Of a DNA stretch of 64,000 nt, positions 29,119 through 36,682 are shown one piece after another (position 1 is the stretch's first letter; each line of letters begins with the position of its first letter). This DNA is from Burkholderia pyrrocinia (lineage in GTDB: Bacteria; Pseudomonadota; Gammaproteobacteria; Burkholderiales; Burkholderiaceae), in contig NZ_CP094459.1 of the NCBI RefSeq assembly GCF_022809715.1, positions 682,001 through 746,000 on the forward strand. The letters run 5' to 3'. Below the pieces are notes generated by a model that was given only the letters and a program-made list of their open reading frames with translations, had not been told where the DNA came from and searched no databases. The position numbers and the translations under genes are program-made.

Positions 29119-29740
29119 GGTGATTCCCTGAGGTTTCTACTGGATCCCAGATCAGGCGGGGATCGAACTGCATCGATGCGAGCATCGTCAGGATCACGAC
29201 CGAGCCGAACGCGAGCGCGCCGGGGCCGGCCGTGATGACGGCGAGCGAACGGAAATGGACGAGCGCGACGGTGAGCGTCACGACGAAGATGTCGAGCATC
29301 GACCAGCGGCCGATGCGCTCGACGATCCGGAACAGGCGCGTGCGCTGCAGCGGCCGCCAGGTGGTGCGGCGCTGCGCGCTGATCACGAGGATCAGCAGCA
29401 CGCCGAGCTTGAGCATCGGCACGAGGATGCTCGCGACGAATACGACGACGGCGAGCGGCCAGTCGCCCGACACCCAGAAATAGATGACGCCGCTCATGAT
29501 CGTGTCTTCCTGCGAGCCGACGATCGACGCGGTGCGCATGATCGGCAGCAGGTTCGCCGGAATGTAGAGGATCGCGGCCGCGAGCAGCAGCGCCCAGGTA
29601 CGCATGATGCTGTTCGGGATGCGGAAATGCAGCGCGGTGCCGCAGCGCGCGCAGTGCGCATGCGGCCGGTCGAGCGTCTGCACGAGTCCGCACGTGTGGC
29701 AGCTCGCATAGCCCTCGCGGGCGGCGGTCGGCGTCGTCAT
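29111..29740 (-). CDS. pqiA: PqiA-type membrane protein, second half-size copy
   Basis: A 209-residue inner-membrane protein. A zinc-ribbon head (CHTCGLVQTLDRPHAHCARC, two CxxC pairs) is followed by four hydrophobic segments (starting at about 48, 93, 143 and 171). It matches the second repeat of E. coli PqiA, which is one 417-residue protein. Here the two repeats are separate genes overlapping by ATGA. Start 29740 (MTTPTAAREG) was chosen at the overlap; the longer frame runs through the previous gene. Confidence 0.88.
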   Translation of the reverse strand: MTTPTAAREGYASCHTCGLVQTLDRPHAHCARCGTALHFRIPNSIMRTWALLLAAAILYIPANLLPIMRTASIVGSQEDTIMSGVIYFWVSGDWPLAVVVFVASILVPMLKLGVLLILVISAQRRTTWRPLQRTRLFRIVERIGRWSMLDIFVVTLTVALVHFRSLAVITAGPGALAFGSVVILTMLASMQFDPRLIWDPVETSGNHHE

Positions 29741-30411
29741 CGGCGGGCGGCCTCGGGCGGCGGCGCGGCGGTGTCGGGCGGCTCCGGCTGTCCGGGCGGG
29801 CGCCCGGCGCGCAGGTCGTCGGCGATGTCCCACAACGTGCGCGGATCGAACATCAGCACGACGGCGATCATCAGCGTGAGCGCGGCGAACGCGAACAGCG
29901 CGGCATCGGGAACGACACGTGCGAGGCTCACCATCTTCACGATCGTCACGACGATCCCGAGCATGAACACCTCGATCATGCCCCATGGCCGCACGAGTTC
30001 GATCGCGCGCAGCACCAGGTTGAAACCGGGCGGCACGACGCCGCGCCGGATCGGCAGCAGCAGGTACAGCAGCGCGGACATCTCGACGAGCGGGAACAGC
30101 ACGGTCGAGCAGAACACCATCACGCCGACGGCCGCCATGTCCTGGCGCCACAGCGAGTCGATCGCGCCGATCAGCGTCGTCTGCACGCGGTTGCCGTTCA
30201 CGTCCATTTCGAGGATCGGGAACGCCTGCGCGATCGTGAACGTGATCAGCGCCGCGAGCGCGAGCGCGCAGATCCGCTCGATCTGCGTGGTGCTGTCGCG
30301 ATAGAGCAGTGCGCCGCAGCGCGGACAGCGCGCAATTTCGCGGTGGCCGAGGCGCGGTTTGTGCAACAGTGCGTCGCACTCGTGACAGGCAATCAGGTCG
30401 TTTCGTTGCAT
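29737..30411 (-). CDS. pqiA: PqiA-type membrane protein, first half-size copy
   Basis: A 224-residue inner-membrane protein, the first gene of the Pqi operon. It begins MQRNDLIACHECDALLHKP and has a zinc ribbon of two CxxC pairs (CHEC and CPRC). Four hydrophobic segments follow, the first being ALALAALITFTIAQAFPIL. The C-terminal 25 residues are Pro/Ala-rich. It corresponds to the first repeat of E. coli PqiA. The in-frame extension to 30501 has no support. In enterobacteria pqi is induced by superoxide generators through SoxRS; no such control is visible here. Confidence 0.88.
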   Translation of the reverse strand: MQRNDLIACHECDALLHKPRLGHREIARCPRCGALLYRDSTTQIERICALALAALITFTIAQAFPILEMDVNGNRVQTTLIGAIDSLWRQDMAAVGVMVFCSTVLFPLVEMSALLYLLLPIRRGVVPPGFNLVLRAIELVRPWGMIEVFMLGIVVTIVKMVSLARVVPDAALFAFAALTLMIAVVLMFDPRTLWDIADDLRAGRPPGQPEPPDTAAPPPEAARR

Positions 30412-30518
30412 GGAAAAAGCGGTTGCGCGACGGCGGGAAAACGCGTCGACGGGGCCGAAACCCGCGCCAATCTTACCAAAACGCCTTTTTCGCGGTGTCA
30501 ACGATCGTATGGTTAGTG

Positions 30519-30528
30519 ACCGATCGGT
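30519..30528. promoter_or_regulatory. ACCGATCGGT palindrome, possible TetR-type operator
   Basis: A perfect 10-bp palindrome lies within a partly symmetric 20-bp stretch (30512-30532), between the divergent pqiA and cytochrome b561 genes. Palindromes of this form are common TetR-family operators. No TetR gene is adjacent, so the assignment is tentative. Confidence 0.3.
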
Positions 30529-30668
30529 AACATGGCGGGAAGCGGGCAGCAGGCTGACACGCCTGTCCTCAGAGTCCGCGCGGGTCTAAAGGTTGCGGTA
30601 GCATGGCGCCCTTGACAAGCGTCGGACTCATGGCCGGCGCGGCTGTTCGCTGAACTGAGGAACCCAAG

Positions 30669-31229
30669 ATGGCATCGAATTCGCTGCCGGCCACGCCGGT
30701 ACGCTATACGCAGAGCGCGATCGCGCTGCACTGGCTGATCGCGCTGCTGATCGTCTGCGCCTTCGCGCTGGGCTGGGTGATGACGGACATCCCCGGCTTC
30801 ACGCCGACGAAGCTGAAGTACTTCTCGTGGCACAAGTGGCTCGGCGTGACGGTGTTCGCGCTGGCCGTGGTGCGCGTGCTGTGGCGCGCGACGCACGTGC
30901 CGCCGCCGCTGCCGGGCGGCACGCCGGCGTGGCAGCGTGCGGCGTCGCACGGCGTGCACATCCTGCTGTACGTGCTGATGCTGGTGATCCCGATCACGGG
31001 CTACCTGTACAGCTCGGCGTCGAACATCCCGGTCGTGTACCTCGGCATCGTGCCGCTGCCGCGGCTGATCGATCCCGATCCGGTGCTCAAGGAAACCTTC
31101 AAGACGCTCCACGTGTCTTTGAATTACATTCTGCTTGCGCTCGTGTCGCTGCACGTGCTCGCGGCGCTCAAGCACCAGTTGTTGGACCGCGACGGCCTGC
31201 TGTCGCGGATGCTTCCCTTTGCCAAATGA
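30669..31229 (+). CDS. Cytochrome b561
   Basis: A 186-residue four-helix inner-membrane dihaem cytochrome. Candidate haem-ligand histidines are in IALHWLIALL (residue 20), WHKWLGVTVFALAVVRVLWR (about 55-74), ASHGVHILLYVLMLVIPITG (about 95-114) and SLHVLAALKH (C-terminal). Such proteins pass electrons between quinones and periplasmic acceptors or superoxide. GAGGAA lies about 8 bases before the ATG. Two yceI genes follow directly, like the yceJ-yceI pair of E. coli. Confidence 0.9.
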   Translation: MASNSLPATPVRYTQSAIALHWLIALLIVCAFALGWVMTDIPGFTPTKLKYFSWHKWLGVTVFALAVVRVLWRATHVPPPLPGGTPAWQRAASHGVHILLYVLMLVIPITGYLYSSASNIPVVYLGIVPLPRLIDPDPVLKETFKTLHVSLNYILLALVSLHVLAALKHQLLDRDGLLSRMLPFAK

Positions 31230-31237
31230 AGGATTCC

Positions 31238-31798
31238 ATGAAAGTGTCTTTCTCCCGCTCCATGCTGACCGCGTTCGCCGCGGTGTCACTTGTCGCGTCG
31301 GGCGCGGCGCTCGCCGACGTCGATCTCGCGAAGAGCAAGGTGTCCGCCGTGTCGAAGCAGATGAACGTGCCGACCGAAGGCGCGTTCAAGAAGTTTTCCG
31401 CGCAGGTGAAGTTCGATCCGGCGAAGGCCGCGCAGGGCAGCGCGCAAATGACGATCGACGTCGCGAGCTATGACCTCGGCGACAAGATGTACAACGACCA
31501 GGTCGCGGGCAAGGACTGGTTCGACGCGAAGGCGTATCCGCAGGCGACGTTCGTGTCGTCGGCGATCGCGCCGGCCGGCGGCAACAAGTACAACGTGACC
31601 GGCAAGCTGACGATCAAGGGCAAGTCCGAGGCCGTCACCGTGCCCGTCACGGTCACGCAGAGCGGCGCGACGCAGACCTTCGACGGCGTGCTGCCGATCA
31701 AGCGTTCGGCGTTCAACGTCGGCACCGGCGAGTGGAAGGACACGTCGATCGTCGCGGACGAAGTGCAGATCAAGTTCCATCTGGTCGCCACGAAGTAA
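31238..31798 (+). CDS. YceI-family periplasmic protein, copy 1
   Basis: A 186-residue secreted lipocalin-like protein. A signal peptide ([20 protein letters not shown] and onward, cleaved near AALA-DV) precedes the YceI beta-barrel, which binds isoprenoid chains in a characterised relative. An ATG at 31226 is in frame, but AAGGA lies well placed for 31238. It lies 8 bases after the cytochrome b561 gene, so the two are probably translated from one message. Sequence identity to the next copy is low. Confidence 0.88.
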   Translation: MKVSFSRSMLTAFAAVSLVASGAALADVDLAKSKVSAVSKQMNVPTEGAFKKFSAQVKFDPAKAAQGSAQMTIDVASYDLGDKMYNDQVAGKDWFDAKAYPQATFVSSAIAPAGGNKYNVTGKLTIKGKSEAVTVPVTVTQSGATQTFDGVLPIKRSAFNVGTGEWKDTSIVADEVQIKFHLVATK

Positions 31799-31862
31799 GC
31801 GGCGGCCTGTCGCATCACCCGAATGCCGCGCGAGGGCGCGGCGCCGTTCCAAGGAGAATGAG

Positions 31863-32444
31863 TTGAAAAAGCATCTGATGATCGCCGCCGGCGCACTGGC
31901 CGCTTCGCTGTCGTTCTCGGCATTCGCCGACAGCGCGACCTACCAGTTCGACCCGAGCCACACGTACCCGAGCTTCGAGGCCGACCACTTCGGCGGCCTG
32001 TCGGTCTGGCGCGGCAAGTTCGACAAGTCGAAGGGCTCGGTGACGCTCGATCGCGCGGCGAAGACCGGCACGGTCGACGTGACGACCGAGGTCGGCTCGA
32101 TCAGCACGGGCAGCACGAAGCTCGACGAGCACCTGCAGACGGCCGAGTTCTTCGACGCATCGAAGTACCCGGAAGCGACCTACAAGGGCGCCATCAAGTT
32201 CGACGGCGACAAGCCGGTGTCGGTGGTCGGCAACCTGACGCTGCATGGCGTCACGAAGCCGCTGACGCTGAAGATCGATTCGTTCAAGTGCATGCCGCAC
32301 CCGATGCTCAAGCGTGAAGTGTGCGGCGTCGACGCGGTCGGCGAATTCAGCCGCGACGATTTCGGCCTCGACTACGGCAAGCAGTACGGCTTCAAGATGA
32401 AGACGAAGCTGCTGATCACGGCCGAAGCCGTCAAGCAGCAGTAA
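31863..32444 (+). CDS. YceI-family periplasmic protein, copy 2
   Basis: A 193-residue YceI protein with a signal peptide ending SAFA-DS (near residue 22). The canonical YceI opening is [19 protein letters not shown], and the C terminus is [20 protein letters not shown]. The start is a TTG with AGGAG about 7 bases upstream; the next ATG (residue 6) would shorten the n-region of the signal. It is the third gene of the cytochrome b561-yceI-yceI operon. This copy is closer than copy 1 to E. coli YceI in its motifs. Confidence 0.9.
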   Translation: MKKHLMIAAGALAASLSFSAFADSATYQFDPSHTYPSFEADHFGGLSVWRGKFDKSKGSVTLDRAAKTGTVDVTTEVGSISTGSTKLDEHLQTAEFFDASKYPEATYKGAIKFDGDKPVSVVGNLTLHGVTKPLTLKIDSFKCMPHPMLKREVCGVDAVGEFSRDDFGLDYGKQYGFKMKTKLLITAEAVKQQ

Positions 32445-32488
32445 CGCCGTCGGCCGGGCCTGCCGCCGCGCCGGCCCGCCGCGAGCCA

Positions 32489-32528
32489 ACCGCCGCGTTC
32501 CCGTTACCGGGGCGCGGCGGTATTTTTT
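32489..32528 (+). terminator. Rho-independent terminator after the yceI genes
   Basis: ACCGCCGCG (32489-32497) pairs with CGCGGCGGT (32513-32521); a T-rich run (ATTTTTTT) follows. A TATAAT hexamer at 32537-32542, just past it, may be the -10 box of the MFS gene. Confidence 0.8.
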
Positions 32529-32636
32529 TGCGCGCCTATAATCGCCCGAGCGCCGCTCGCGGCGCCCGGCGGGCCGACGGCGCGGGCGTGGCCGCGGCCG
32601 CCTCGAACAGAACGTACAACGACAAGGAGATCGCCG

Positions 32637-33914
32637 ATGCATGCCGCCACGCAGTCCCGTTCCATTGCCTCGTCGCCGCGCGTGTGGCGCGCGGTGGTCG
32701 CCGCGTCGATCGGCAACGCGCTCGAGTGGTTCGATCTCGTCGTCTACGGCTTCTTCGCGGTGACGATCTCGAAGCTGTTCTTTCCGGCCGGCAACGACAC
32801 CGTGTCGCTGCTGCTCACGCTCGGTACCTTCGGCGTGTCGTTCTTCATGCGGCCGCTCGGCGCGATCGTGCTGGGCGCGTATGCCGACCGCGCGGGCCGC
32901 AAGGCCGCGCTCACGCTGTCGATCCTGCTGATGATGGTCGGCACGCTGATCATCGCGGTGCTGCCGACCTACGAGACGATCGGCGTCGCCGCGCCGGTGA
33001 TCCTCGTCGCCGCGCGGCTGATGCAGGGTTTCTCGGCCGGCGGCGAGTTCGGCAGCGCGACCGCGTTCCTCGCCGAACACGTGCCGGGCCGGCGCGGCTT
33101 CTTCGCGAGCTGGCAGGTCGCGAGCCAGGGGCTCACGACGCTGCTCGCCGCCGGTTTCGGCACCGTGCTGAACGCGCAGCTGTCGGCCGCGCAGATGGCT
33201 TCGTGGGGCTGGCGCGTGCCGTTCTTCTTCGGCCTGCTGATCGGGCCCGTCGCGTACTACATCCGCGCCAAGGTCGACGAGACGCCCGAATTCCTCGCGG
33301 CCGAGGGCACCGCGAGCCCGCTGCGCGACACGTTCGCATCGCACAAGGCGCGCCTGGTCGCCGCGATGGGCGTGGTCGTGCTCGGCACCGTCGCAACCTA
33401 TCTCGTGCTGTTCATGCCGACCTACGGCGTCAAGCAGCTCGGCCTCGCACCGTCCGCCGCGTTCGCGGCGATCCTCGTCGTCGGCGTGATCCAGATGGCG
33501 TTCGCGCCGCTCGTCGGCCACTGGTCGGACCGTTACGGCCGTGTGCGCGTGATGATCGCGCCGGCCGTCGGCATCCTCGTGCTGATCTATCCGGCATTCG
33601 CGTATCTGGTCGCGCATCCGGGCTTCGGCACGCTGATCGCGCTGCAGGTGCTGCTCGCATTCCTGATGACCGGCTACTTCGCGGCGCTGCCGGGCCTGCT
33701 GTCCGAGGTGTTTCCGGTGCAGACGCGCACGACCGGGATGTCGCTCGCGTATAACGTCGCGGTGACGATTTTCGGCGGCTTCGGGCCGTTCATCATCGCG
33801 TGGCTGATCCGCGCGACCGGGATGAAGACCGCGCCGAGCTTCTACCTGATGTTCGCAGCCGTGCTGAGCCTCGCGGCGCTGGTCGTGCTGCGCCGGCGAT
33901 TCGGCTTCCGGTAG
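32637..33914 (+). CDS. MFS transporter, metabolite:H+ symporter family
   Basis: A 425-residue protein with 12 predicted membrane segments. It starts like other MHS members (citrate, alpha-ketoglutarate and proline/betaine symporters), with VVAASIGNALEWFDLVVYGF at about 21-40. The loop 2-3 signature is GAYADRAGRKAAL, and RLMQGFSAGGEFGSATAFLA lies in helices 4-5. The likely role is proton-driven uptake of a carboxylate or compatible solute; the substrate is not determinable. AAGGAG lies upstream of the ATG. It is convergent with the S41 protease gene, 15 bases away. Confidence 0.88.
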   Translation: MHAATQSRSIASSPRVWRAVVAASIGNALEWFDLVVYGFFAVTISKLFFPAGNDTVSLLLTLGTFGVSFFMRPLGAIVLGAYADRAGRKAALTLSILLMMVGTLIIAVLPTYETIGVAAPVILVAARLMQGFSAGGEFGSATAFLAEHVPGRRGFFASWQVASQGLTTLLAAGFGTVLNAQLSAAQMASWGWRVPFFFGLLIGPVAYYIRAKVDETPEFLAAEGTASPLRDTFASHKARLVAAMGVVVLGTVATYLVLFMPTYGVKQLGLAPSAAFAAILVVGVIQMAFAPLVGHWSDRYGRVRVMIAPAVGILVLIYPAFAYLVAHPGFGTLIALQVLLAFLMTGYFAALPGLLSEVFPVQTRTTGMSLAYNVAVTIFGGFGPFIIAWLIRATGMKTAPSFYLMFAAVLSLAALVVLRRRFGFR

Positions 33915-33929
33915 AAGGGCGGCGGCGCG

Positions 33930-35501
33930 TCAGTTGCCGCCGCGTTCGCACACGGGCTGCGCGGGCATCAGTTGCGCCGGCGCGTCGACGGTCCGCACGG
34001 GGCGCCCCGCGAGTGCGGCGAGCGCCTGCTGCAACTGCCAGTCGTCGGCGGTGCCGAATGTGCGCTGCGGCAGCGCCGCGCTCTTCGACGTGTCGACCTT
34101 CGCGCGTACGCGCGCTTCGCGCAGCTTTTGCCGTTCCTTGCGCACGGGCGCGAACGGGTCGGGCGCCAGCCGGTCCGCATACGGCGCGCGTGCGAGATCG
34201 ACTTCCCGGTACCACAGCAGCACGCCGTCGACGTCCGAGTCGCGGCGCGGCGGCACGAGCCAGTCCGGCACGACGCCGTAGCCGTCCATCGGCCAGCCGT
34301 TCGGCCGCAGGTTGCGCGCGAACGTGAAATTCAGGCGCGTGCCGTCGATCAGGTCGACGCCCGTCTGCGCGAGCCCCTTCCCGTAGGTCGGCATGCCGAG
34401 CAGTTTTGCGCGGCCGAGATCCTTCAGCGCCGCCGCGGTCGCTTCGGCGGCCGATGCGCTCTGTCCGTCGACGAGCACGACGAGCGGCACGGTCCGCCAC
34501 CAGTCGTCGGCCTGCAGCGGCGCGAGCGGATCCTGCCCGTGCATCACCGGCAGTTCGTAGTCGGGCCAGTTGGTCGAGAAGCGGCGGCGGTGGGTGTCGC
34601 CGCGCTCGACCGTCACCATCGCGGTGCGGTCGCGTCCGGCGAACAGCGCGGCGATGCCGATCGCCGCATTGAGCGCGCCGCCGCCGTTGATGCGCAGGTC
34701 GAGAATCATCCCTTTCACCGGCGGGCCCGCGCGGCGCGCGACCTGCACCGCGTCGATGAAGTCGCCGACCGCCGGCTCCGGAAAGCTCGACAGACGCGTG
34801 TACACGATGTCGCCGTCGAGCCGCTTCGCGATCGCCGGATGCGGCTTGACGATCGCGCGCACGGGCGCGAAGTTCAGCACCGCATGGTTCGGGCCGCGCT
34901 GCACCGTGAGCTTCAGCGGGACGCCCGCATCGCCCTTCGCGAGTTTCACGAGCTCGCTATTGTCGATGCCGACGACGCTTCGGTCGTTCATCGCGACGAC
35001 GAGATCGTCGGGACGCACGCCGGCCTTCTCGGCCGGTGCGTCGGGAATCACGTCGATGATGTGCAGCCCGTCGGGCCGCGTCTCGAAGACGATCCCGATG
35101 CCGGGTGTACCGTCGCGCGAGCGTCGTTCGTTGTCGCGCCGCTCCTGCTCCTCCTTCGCGTTGAAGAAGCGTGCGTACGGCAGCGTCTTGATCCCGTCGT
35201 GGGTCGCGGCGTCGAGCAGCTCGCCGATGTCGACGTCGGTCAGGTGCTGCTTCTTCAGCACTTCGACGGCGGCCTTCAGTTCGCAGATCTGCGGCTCCCA
35301 GTCGGGCGGGCAGGGTGACGGCGATACGGCGGCAGGCTGGGAGGCCGAGGGAACAGGCGGGGCGACGGGTTGTGAGACAGGCGGCGCGGCTGTTGGTGCG
35401 GATGCCGACTGTGCGCCGGCAGGTTGCGTGCACGGCAGCAACGCAGCTGCGACGGCTGCGCAGCCGGCGAGGCGACGAACGACACACATCGGAGGCATCA
35501 T
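33930..35501 (-). CDS. S41-family carboxy-terminal processing protease, PDZ-containing
   Basis: A 523-residue exported protease. A signal peptide (about 1-30, ending PAGA-QS) is followed by a Pro/Ala/Ser-rich linker (about 31-65). A PDZ domain lies near 133-205 (IDVIPDAPAEKAGVRPDDLV). The S41 catalytic domain has Ser348 in VDGQSASAAE and Lys375 in PTYGKG, the Ser-Lys dyad of CtpA/Prc. It probably acts in the periplasm on misfolded or wall-related proteins. Start MMPPM at 35501 gives the correct signal peptide; the long open frame upstream is antisense noise. Confidence 0.87.
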   Translation of the reverse strand: MMPPMCVVRRLAGCAAVAAALLPCTQPAGAQSASAPTAAPPVSQPVAPPVPSASQPAAVSPSPCPPDWEPQICELKAAVEVLKKQHLTDVDIGELLDAATHDGIKTLPYARFFNAKEEQERRDNERRSRDGTPGIGIVFETRPDGLHIIDVIPDAPAEKAGVRPDDLVVAMNDRSVVGIDNSELVKLAKGDAGVPLKLTVQRGPNHAVLNFAPVRAIVKPHPAIAKRLDGDIVYTRLSSFPEPAVGDFIDAVQVARRAGPPVKGMILDLRINGGGALNAAIGIAALFAGRDRTAMVTVERGDTHRRRFSTNWPDYELPVMHGQDPLAPLQADDWWRTVPLVVLVDGQSASAAEATAAALKDLGRAKLLGMPTYGKGLAQTGVDLIDGTRLNFTFARNLRPNGWPMDGYGVVPDWLVPPRRDSDVDGVLLWYREVDLARAPYADRLAPDPFAPVRKERQKLREARVRAKVDTSKSAALPQRTFGTADDWQLQQALAALAGRPVRTVDAPAQLMPAQPVCERGGN

Positions 35502-35653
35502 CGGGACCGCATGTTCGGACGGGGGGCGAGGGTGCTTGCACGCCGGCGAGTGGCCGGCATGCTGCTGGGCAGGGCGGAGACGATTGTAGCCGACACCCGT
35601 GACGGCGCCTGTCGGGCTGGCCGCGCGCCGCACGACAGCGGCCAGCGCGCATG

Positions 35654-35683
35654 AAAAAAAAAGCCGGTCCAAACAGGACCGGC
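35654..35683 (-). terminator. Rho-independent terminator after secF
   Basis: GCCGGTCC (35663-35670) pairs with GGACCGGC (35676-35683) around an AAACA loop. On the minus strand the stem is followed by nine T. It lies about 30 bases past the secF stop and ends the queA/tgt/yajC/secDF direction. Confidence 0.88.
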
Positions 35684-35713
35684 CTTCTTGCGTTTGCCGA
35701 AACGGCGCGGCGC

Positions 35714-36664
35714 TTAAACCTGCGCGCCCGCGTTCGGATCGTCCGGATCGTGCGCGGTCTTCTTGTCCTTGATCAGGTCTTCGCGCTTGATGCCGAGCCA
35801 CATCGCGAGCGAGCCCGCGACGAACACCGACGAGTAGATGCCGAACATGATGCCGACCGTCAGCGCGAGCGCGAAGTAGTGCAGCGTCGGGCCGCCGAAG
35901 AAGAACATCGACAGCACCATCATTTCCGTCGACGTGTGCGTGATGATCGTCCGCGACATCGTGGTCGTGATCGCGTGGTTGATCACTTCCTGCACGCTCA
36001 TCTTGCGTTCGCGGCGGAACGTCTCGCGGATCCGGTCGAAGATGACGACCGACTCGTTGACCGAGTAGCCGAGCACCGCGAGGATCGCCGCGAGCACCGC
36101 CAGCGAGAACTCCCACTGGAAGAACGCGAAGAAGCCGAGAATGATCACGACGTCGTGCAGGTTGGCGATGATGCCGGCGACCGCGTACTTCCATTCGAAG
36201 CGGAACGACAGGTAGATCACGATGCCGATCACGACGCACGCGAGCGCGAGCAGGCCGTCGGTCGCGAGCTCCCGGCCGACCTGCGGGCCGACGAACTCGA
36301 CGCGCTGCAGCGTGACGTCCGGGCTCTGCGCCTTCAGCGCGGTCATCACCTGGTCGCTCTGCTGCGCGGACGTGAGGCCTTCCTTCAGCTGCAGCCGGAT
36401 CAGCACGTTGCGCGACGTGCCGAAGTTCTGCACCTGCGCGTCGGCGTAGCCGAGCTTGCCGAGCGTCGCGCGCACGGGTTCGAGCTCCGCCGCCTGCTGG
36501 TACTGCACCTCGATCACCGTACCGCCGGTGAATTCGACGGACAGGTGCAGCCCGCGGTGGAACAGGAAGAACACGGCGGCGAGGAACGTGACCAGCGAGA
36601 TCACGTTGAACACCAGCGCGTGCCGCATGAACGGAATGTCTTTACGGATGCGGAAAAATTCCAT
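35714..36664 (-). CDS. secF: Protein translocase subunit SecF
   Basis: A 316-residue inner-membrane protein of the SecDF RND-type complex that uses the proton gradient to help export through SecYEG. It has six membrane segments: one near residues 15-35, then the periplasmic P1-like domain (FTGGTVIEVQY at about 50-60), then five C-terminal segments. The RND signature GYSVNESVVIFDRIRET is near residues 197-213. It is 18 bases downstream of secD. Confidence 0.96.
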   Translation of the reverse strand: MEFFRIRKDIPFMRHALVFNVISLVTFLAAVFFLFHRGLHLSVEFTGGTVIEVQYQQAAELEPVRATLGKLGYADAQVQNFGTSRNVLIRLQLKEGLTSAQQSDQVMTALKAQSPDVTLQRVEFVGPQVGRELATDGLLALACVVIGIVIYLSFRFEWKYAVAGIIANLHDVVIILGFFAFFQWEFSLAVLAAILAVLGYSVNESVVIFDRIRETFRRERKMSVQEVINHAITTTMSRTIITHTSTEMMVLSMFFFGGPTLHYFALALTVGIMFGIYSSVFVAGSLAMWLGIKREDLIKDKKTAHDPDDPNAGAQV

Positions 36665-36682
36665 GGTCTCGTCTCCGGGGCC

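Noticed and set aside
30509..30589. Short plus-strand frame starting at the ACCGATCGGT palindrome
   Set aside because: It has no ribosome site and is explained by the palindrome and chance.
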